A DNA stretch of 64,000 nt. Source: Prochlorococcus sp. AG-347-I19 (lineage in GTDB: Bacteria; Cyanobacteriota; Cyanobacteriia; PCC-6307; Cyanobiaceae). The DNA is taken from the NCBI GenBank assembly GCA_003279105.1, contig QCBO01000005.1, positions 1 to 64,000 on the forward strand, given 5' to 3'. Below the pieces are notes generated by a model that did no database searches, was not told where the DNA came from, and was given only the letters and a program-made list of their open reading frames with translations. The position numbers and the translations under genes are program-made. Each line of letters begins with the position of its first letter. The stretch's first letter is position 1. Positions 58,554 through 64,000 of this stretch are shown in pieces.

Positions 58554-58664
58554 ATTTTTAGTATTCTTTATTTAAAAATCCTCTTTTTTTCAAATATTAG
58601 CTACATATTGTGTCTAAACCAAAAAGTATTTAATATGTGCAGCTTAAATATAGATATCAAAGAT

Positions 58665-59795
<1,131 letters not shown>

Positions 59796-59973
59796 TTAGA
59801 TTTCTTTTATAAAAGATTATCAATTAGTAGTTTAATTTGTAGTGATTTTACAAAAATGGTTACGTTTTGAGATCGGGATAAATAAAAGAAATTATTTTAA
59901 TTTTTCAGTATTTATTGTTTTTATCAGTATAGTTACACAGAAATAATTTTTTATCTAATTAAAAAATTCATTT

Positions 59974-60516
59974 ATGAATAATCCTCAAGAATCAGAAGAT
60001 CACTCTAAGAACAATGATTACAGGACAATTGAGCAGACGATGGAGAAGTTTTCCGGTGGGACAAGACGACTAGCCGCTCAACTTACAACTTCTGCAAGTT
60101 TTGATTCTTTGTGGAGTGTTTTAACAGATTATGATCGGCTAAATCTCTACATACCAAATCTTTTATCGAGCAAAAAAATATTTCAGAAGGGAAATAATGT
60201 CCACCTTAAACAAGTTGGGGCTCAGGATTTCCTTGGCATGAAGTTTTCAGCTGAAGTAACTATAGATTTACTTGAAGATAAGGAGCTTGGCCTCTTAAAA
60301 TTTAATTTAATAAAAGGAGATTTCAGAAAGTTTGAGGGTAGTTGGAAAATTCAAAATATTAAAAATACTTCAACAAACTCATTAATTTATGATCTTACTG
60401 TTCAAGGTTGTCAGTGGATGCCAATAGGGATGATAGAGAAAAGACTGAAAAAGGATCTTTCAGAAAATTTAATTGCCGTAGATAGGCAAGCGAAATCATC
60501 AAAAAGATCGTTATAA
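59974..60516 (+). CDS. SRPBCC / polyketide cyclase-like protein
   Basis: LTTSASFDSLWSVLTDYDRLNLYIPNLLSSKKI. Confidence 0.85.
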   Translation: MNNPQESEDHSKNNDYRTIEQTMEKFSGGTRRLAAQLTTSASFDSLWSVLTDYDRLNLYIPNLLSSKKIFQKGNNVHLKQVGAQDFLGMKFSAEVTIDLLEDKELGLLKFNLIKGDFRKFEGSWKIQNIKNTSTNSLIYDLTVQGCQWMPIGMIEKRLKKDLSENLIAVDRQAKSSKRSL

Positions 60517-60527
60517 ATTTAAATTAA

Positions 60528-60600
60528 TAGCCCCAAGGGGATTCGAACCCCTGTCGCCTCCGTGAAAGGGAGGTGTCCTAGGCCTCTAGACGATGGGGCC
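60528..60600 (-). tRNA. trnE: tRNA-Glu (anticodon UUC)
   Basis: Minus: GGCCCCATCGTCTAGAGGCCTAGGACACCTCCCTTTCACGGAGGCGACAGGGGTTCGAATCCCCTTGGGGCTA; full cloverleaf, anticodon loop CTTTCAC. Confidence 0.96.
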
Positions 60601-60640
60601 AGGAAATTAGCAAGTCAGCTTATTAAAATTAAGAGTAAAG

Positions 60641-61759
60641 CTAGCCTTTCGTCAAGTGTTGTTGCTCTTTGTTTTGTCCTTGCCACACAGGGACTGTGAA
60701 ATGGAAGCAGGAACCTTCACCAATTTCAGATACAACCCATATTCTTCCTCCATGAACTTGTACTATTCTCCTACATACTGATAACCCTATGCCAAATCCT
60801 GAAGTTCCTTCAGAAGTCTGGGGGAGTCTAACCCTATCAAGAAAAATTCTTTTTTGTTCGCTCAAAGGAATGCCTGCACCTTTGTCACAAATTGTTATTT
60901 CTACCCATTGATTTGTCTTATGAATCATGGTGATTTTTATGGATCCAGAGTCATTAGAAAATTTAATCGCATTTTCAAGTAAATTTAAAAATACCTGCCT
61001 CATTCTTCTTTGATCTGCAAATACACTTGGCAGATCAGATGGAATATCAGTATCAATTTCAATATTCCTTAATCTCCAGAATTTTTCTAATTCGAGTATT
61101 ACTTCAGCACTTATACTTCCTAAATCAATTTTCTGAGGATTAAATAACGCTTCCCATTTAGTTGTTCCAACCTCCAAAAGATCCTGAGATAAGAGCTCAA
61201 TCTCTTCAAGACGTCTTTTAATAACCTCCTGTAATTTTGAAATATCTATTTGTCCTAATTTTTGACTTTGAACAGCCAAAGTAGCAGCAGTTAAGGGTGT
61301 TCTTAATTCATGGGCGACCATTCTCAATAATCTTTCCTGAGATTCTATTCTTTTTGTTAAGGTCTCATTTTCTTGTCTTAAAACAAGAAGTTCGTCTTCC
61401 AATAGAAATTCTTTTTGAGTTCTTATTGAATCAATTTTGGATGGCTGCAAATTAATACCCAGATTTTTTGTTAAGCCTTCCTGTGACCACCTTGGCAACC
61501 ATTTTTGCAACTGAGAGAAAATATTACTTCCAGCAAATATTTGTTTTGGAGCTGGGGAAACCTTTATAAGAGCAGGAATAGCTACTAATCTATGTAATTC
61601 AAGTAATTCTGGTTGCTCTGTGGGTTCTGAGATCTGAAGAGATATCTCAAATTCACAATCATCTGATTCTAAATAACTTATTAGGGACTTAATGTCATTA
61701 CTAGAAAGTTGATTCCTAGCTGCCACAAGTATTAGTTTTAGCTCTTTTTTATCATTCAA
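60641..61759 (-). CDS. sasA: clock output histidine kinase SasA (KaiB-like sensor, HisKA, HATPase)
   Basis: N-terminal thioredoxin/KaiB-like domain; [42 protein letters not shown]. Confidence 0.93.
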   Translation of the reverse strand: MNDKKELKLILVAARNQLSSNDIKSLISYLESDDCEFEISLQISEPTEQPELLELHRLVAIPALIKVSPAPKQIFAGSNIFSQLQKWLPRWSQEGLTKNLGINLQPSKIDSIRTQKEFLLEDELLVLRQENETLTKRIESQERLLRMVAHELRTPLTAATLAVQSQKLGQIDISKLQEVIKRRLEEIELLSQDLLEVGTTKWEALFNPQKIDLGSISAEVILELEKFWRLRNIEIDTDIPSDLPSVFADQRRMRQVFLNLLENAIKFSNDSGSIKITMIHKTNQWVEITICDKGAGIPLSEQKRIFLDRVRLPQTSEGTSGFGIGLSVCRRIVQVHGGRIWVVSEIGEGSCFHFTVPVWQGQNKEQQHLTKG

Positions 61760-61864
61760 ATGAATTCCTCTGAAGTGTTGAAAAGCTGTTAATCCTTATA
61801 AACACATTAAGATATTTTTTTTTATTTTACAGATAGGCTATTAATAAATAGGACTTTTTTTTGA

Positions 61865-62401
61865 ATGGTTGCTATTAATCCAAAGAAAAATTTACATTTT
61901 GGTGAAAACCCTCCTGAAATCAATTTAAATAGTAATTTAAAAAGGTGGTTTTCCAGGAATATTGGATTGTGGAAATCTAATAGAACATATTTTCTCGATG
62001 AAACACAAAAAACTTATAATTTAAGTATGAATTTAAATATTCAAACAATCGAGAGTAAATCTGAATGGGAGTCGCATTATAAATTTATTTGGTATCCAGA
62101 AAAAAAATATAATTTCTTTGACGAAAATCCCCAATATAAAGAACGAGGAGAAATGCATGCATTTTTAAAAGGTCATCAACTTAAGAGGGAAAAATTTTAT
62201 TTGAGTAATGATGAAGGTATTTCAAATATTAAGCAAGTCGACGAACACGAAATGATTTTTGAATCTTCTTACAAAGATTGGTATATACTTGAACATACTA
62301 GACTTGTCGATTCTGATAATTACAGATTTAGGGTTATATATTCATGGAAAAAGGATATTCTTAAAATAGTAGAGAATCATCACGAAATTAAAATTACTTA
62401 A
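61865..62401 (+). CDS. hypothetical, possible lipocalin/CpcS-like fold
   Basis: 178-aa ORF; 'IGLWKSNRTYFL...' start and beta-rich sequence. Confidence 0.45.
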   Translation: MVAINPKKNLHFGENPPEINLNSNLKRWFSRNIGLWKSNRTYFLDETQKTYNLSMNLNIQTIESKSEWESHYKFIWYPEKKYNFFDENPQYKERGEMHAFLKGHQLKREKFYLSNDEGISNIKQVDEHEMIFESSYKDWYILEHTRLVDSDNYRFRVIYSWKKDILKIVENHHEIKIT

Positions 62402-62478
62402 TAAATTCTGTTGGCAGATTTAGTTTAAAAAATAAAAAATGTTATCTTTAGTAATATGAACTAAAAATAAAATCAAAT

Positions 62479-62913
62479 ATGAGTTTTAGAATATCTAAGA
62501 TTTTTGCAATCCCTCTAATTTTTTCATCTTTTTTATTCGATACAAATAATGAATTTAATAAAGTAAATGCAAATGCTAAAAATTCGCCTGCTAATAAAAA
62601 TGATTTAGATTTATATCATGGGATGGGTGTTTCATTTCTATGTAATGCCACAAGAAAAGGATTTGATTTGGATTTCCCAAAAACATTAAACGTTGCCTCA
62701 GCAACGTTCGCATCAGTAGTATTACAAAAACATGCAGGGAAAATAATAGATAAAAATAAAGAACAAAAAGTAGATATGAAACAATTACAATTTATTGCAT
62801 CTCTGCAATTAGTTGAATCAGCTCTTCAAGTGTGTCCAGATAATGTTCCTGAAAAGATCGAAAAACAATTTAAGATTGAAACTGACAGACTAAAGAAATT
62901 ACAAGGGTTGTAA
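62479..62913 (+). CDS. hypothetical secreted protein
   Basis: 144-aa ORF with signal peptide; FLCNATRKGFDLDFPKTLNVA region. Confidence 0.65.
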   Translation: MSFRISKIFAIPLIFSSFLFDTNNEFNKVNANAKNSPANKNDLDLYHGMGVSFLCNATRKGFDLDFPKTLNVASATFASVVLQKHAGKIIDKNKEQKVDMKQLQFIASLQLVESALQVCPDNVPEKIEKQFKIETDRLKKLQGL

Positions 62914-62927
62914 AAAAATAATTTCTT

Positions 62928-63923
62928 TTATCTAAACATAGAACTAACAGAACTTTCTTCGTGGATTCTCCAAATAGCTTCCCCTAGCATATTTGCGACG
63001 GAAAGGACTTTTAACTGTGGAAAATTATCTTTTTGTATAACTGGTATGCTGTTAGTCACAATAACTTGTTCGAAAAGATTCTTAGAACTTAATCTTTCAT
63101 AAGATGGAGGAGAAAATACAGCATGTGAGGCACATGCAAATATTCTATTAGCTCCTTCTTTTTTTAATAAATTTGCTCCAGAACAAATTGTACCTCCCGT
63201 GTCTATCATGTCGTCTATAAGAATAGCCGTTTTACCTTTGACTTCACCAATAACCGTTAGACTTTCAGCGATATTATGCGCAGATCTCCTTTTATCAATG
63301 ATTGCCAACGGCGCATCCTTCATTAATTTCGCAAATGCTCTTGCTCTGGCCACCCCGCCTACATCAGGAGAGACTACAACTATTTGTTCTAAATCTAAAG
63401 TTTCTAAATAATCAATTAATACAGGTGAACCGTAAATATGATCACATGGTATATCAAAGTAGCCTTGTATTTGAGCCGAGTGTAAGTCCATCGCTAAAAC
63501 TCTATCAACTCCTGATTTCTCTAGTAAATTGGCAGTTAATTTTGCAGTTATAGACTCTCTTCCTGAGGTTTTCCTATCCGCCCTTGCATATCCAAAATAG
63601 GGAATTACAGCCGTTATTTGTCTTGCAGAGGCTCTCTTGCATGCGTCAACCATGATCATGAGCTCCATTAAACTATCGTTTACAGGAGCGCATGTAGGTT
63701 GAATAAGGAATACATCACAACCTCTTATAGATTGCTGAATCTGAACATAAAGTTCTCCATCTGCAAATCTTTTAGATATTAAAGGTACATTTTCAATCCC
63801 TAAGTATGATGCAATTTCTTCAGCTAATTTAGGGTTTGTTGTCCCACTTACTAATCTTAATCTACTATTAGTTAGATTAAAGTTAGATTCTTTACTCTGC
63901 ATTGCCGTGATAAAACTTGTCAC
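62928..63923 (-). CDS. prs: ribose-phosphate pyrophosphokinase
   Basis: RFADGELYVQIQQSIRGCDVFLIQPTCAPVNDSLMELMIMVDACKRASARQITAVIPYFGYARADRK; ILIDDMIDTGGTI. Confidence 0.97.
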   Translation of the reverse strand: MTSFITAMQSKESNFNLTNSRLRLVSGTTNPKLAEEIASYLGIENVPLISKRFADGELYVQIQQSIRGCDVFLIQPTCAPVNDSLMELMIMVDACKRASARQITAVIPYFGYARADRKTSGRESITAKLTANLLEKSGVDRVLAMDLHSAQIQGYFDIPCDHIYGSPVLIDYLETLDLEQIVVVSPDVGGVARARAFAKLMKDAPLAIIDKRRSAHNIAESLTVIGEVKGKTAILIDDMIDTGGTICSGANLLKKEGANRIFACASHAVFSPPSYERLSSKNLFEQVIVTNSIPVIQKDNFPQLKVLSVANMLGEAIWRIHEESSVSSMFR

Positions 63924-64000
63924 GAAATTTGCACCATAAAACTATATTCTTATCGTAGTCGTTTATGTGAATTTCGCAAAAGATAATGACTAGATGTTTT

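Overview
Low-GC, densely packed picocyanobacterial chromosome segment, almost certainly high-light Prochlorococcus. Support comes from the gyrA-crtL, zwf-opcA, petH, chlI and sasA gene content and from the Yfr1 ncRNA between trxA and guaB. Most of the window is core housekeeping and photosynthesis genes. There are also many unannotated micro-ORFs (petG and a Psb34-like protein are missing from the ORF track), one tRNA-Glu(UUC), and three recognisable cyanobacterial regulatory RNAs (Yfr1, a Yfr2-family RNA and a Yfr10-like RNA). There is a zinc locus (znuB / zur / znuC / znuA / COG0523 GTPase / WD40) with a Zur-box-like palindrome. No CRISPR, IS element, prophage or rRNA operon was seen. The most interesting observations are: (1) a ~105-aa 'FEWxG...DPxM...FTxH' domain embedded in both ZnuA and the neighbouring COG0523 GTPase; (2) znuC and znuB on one strand with zur between them on the other, so a znuC-znuB transcript would be antisense to zur; (3) tandem Yfr10-like and Yfr2 RNAs, the Yfr2 5' end being complementary to the Yfr1/Yfr10 motif; (4) a ~550-nt gap with an unidentified terminator-ended RNA candidate; (5) a circularly permuted ATP-grasp / alpha-E / transglutaminase cassette; (6) several conserved-looking microproteins (IF-2 N-domain-like, twin CX3C, Nif11-like). 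All family assignments are from reading the sequence; no database search was run.
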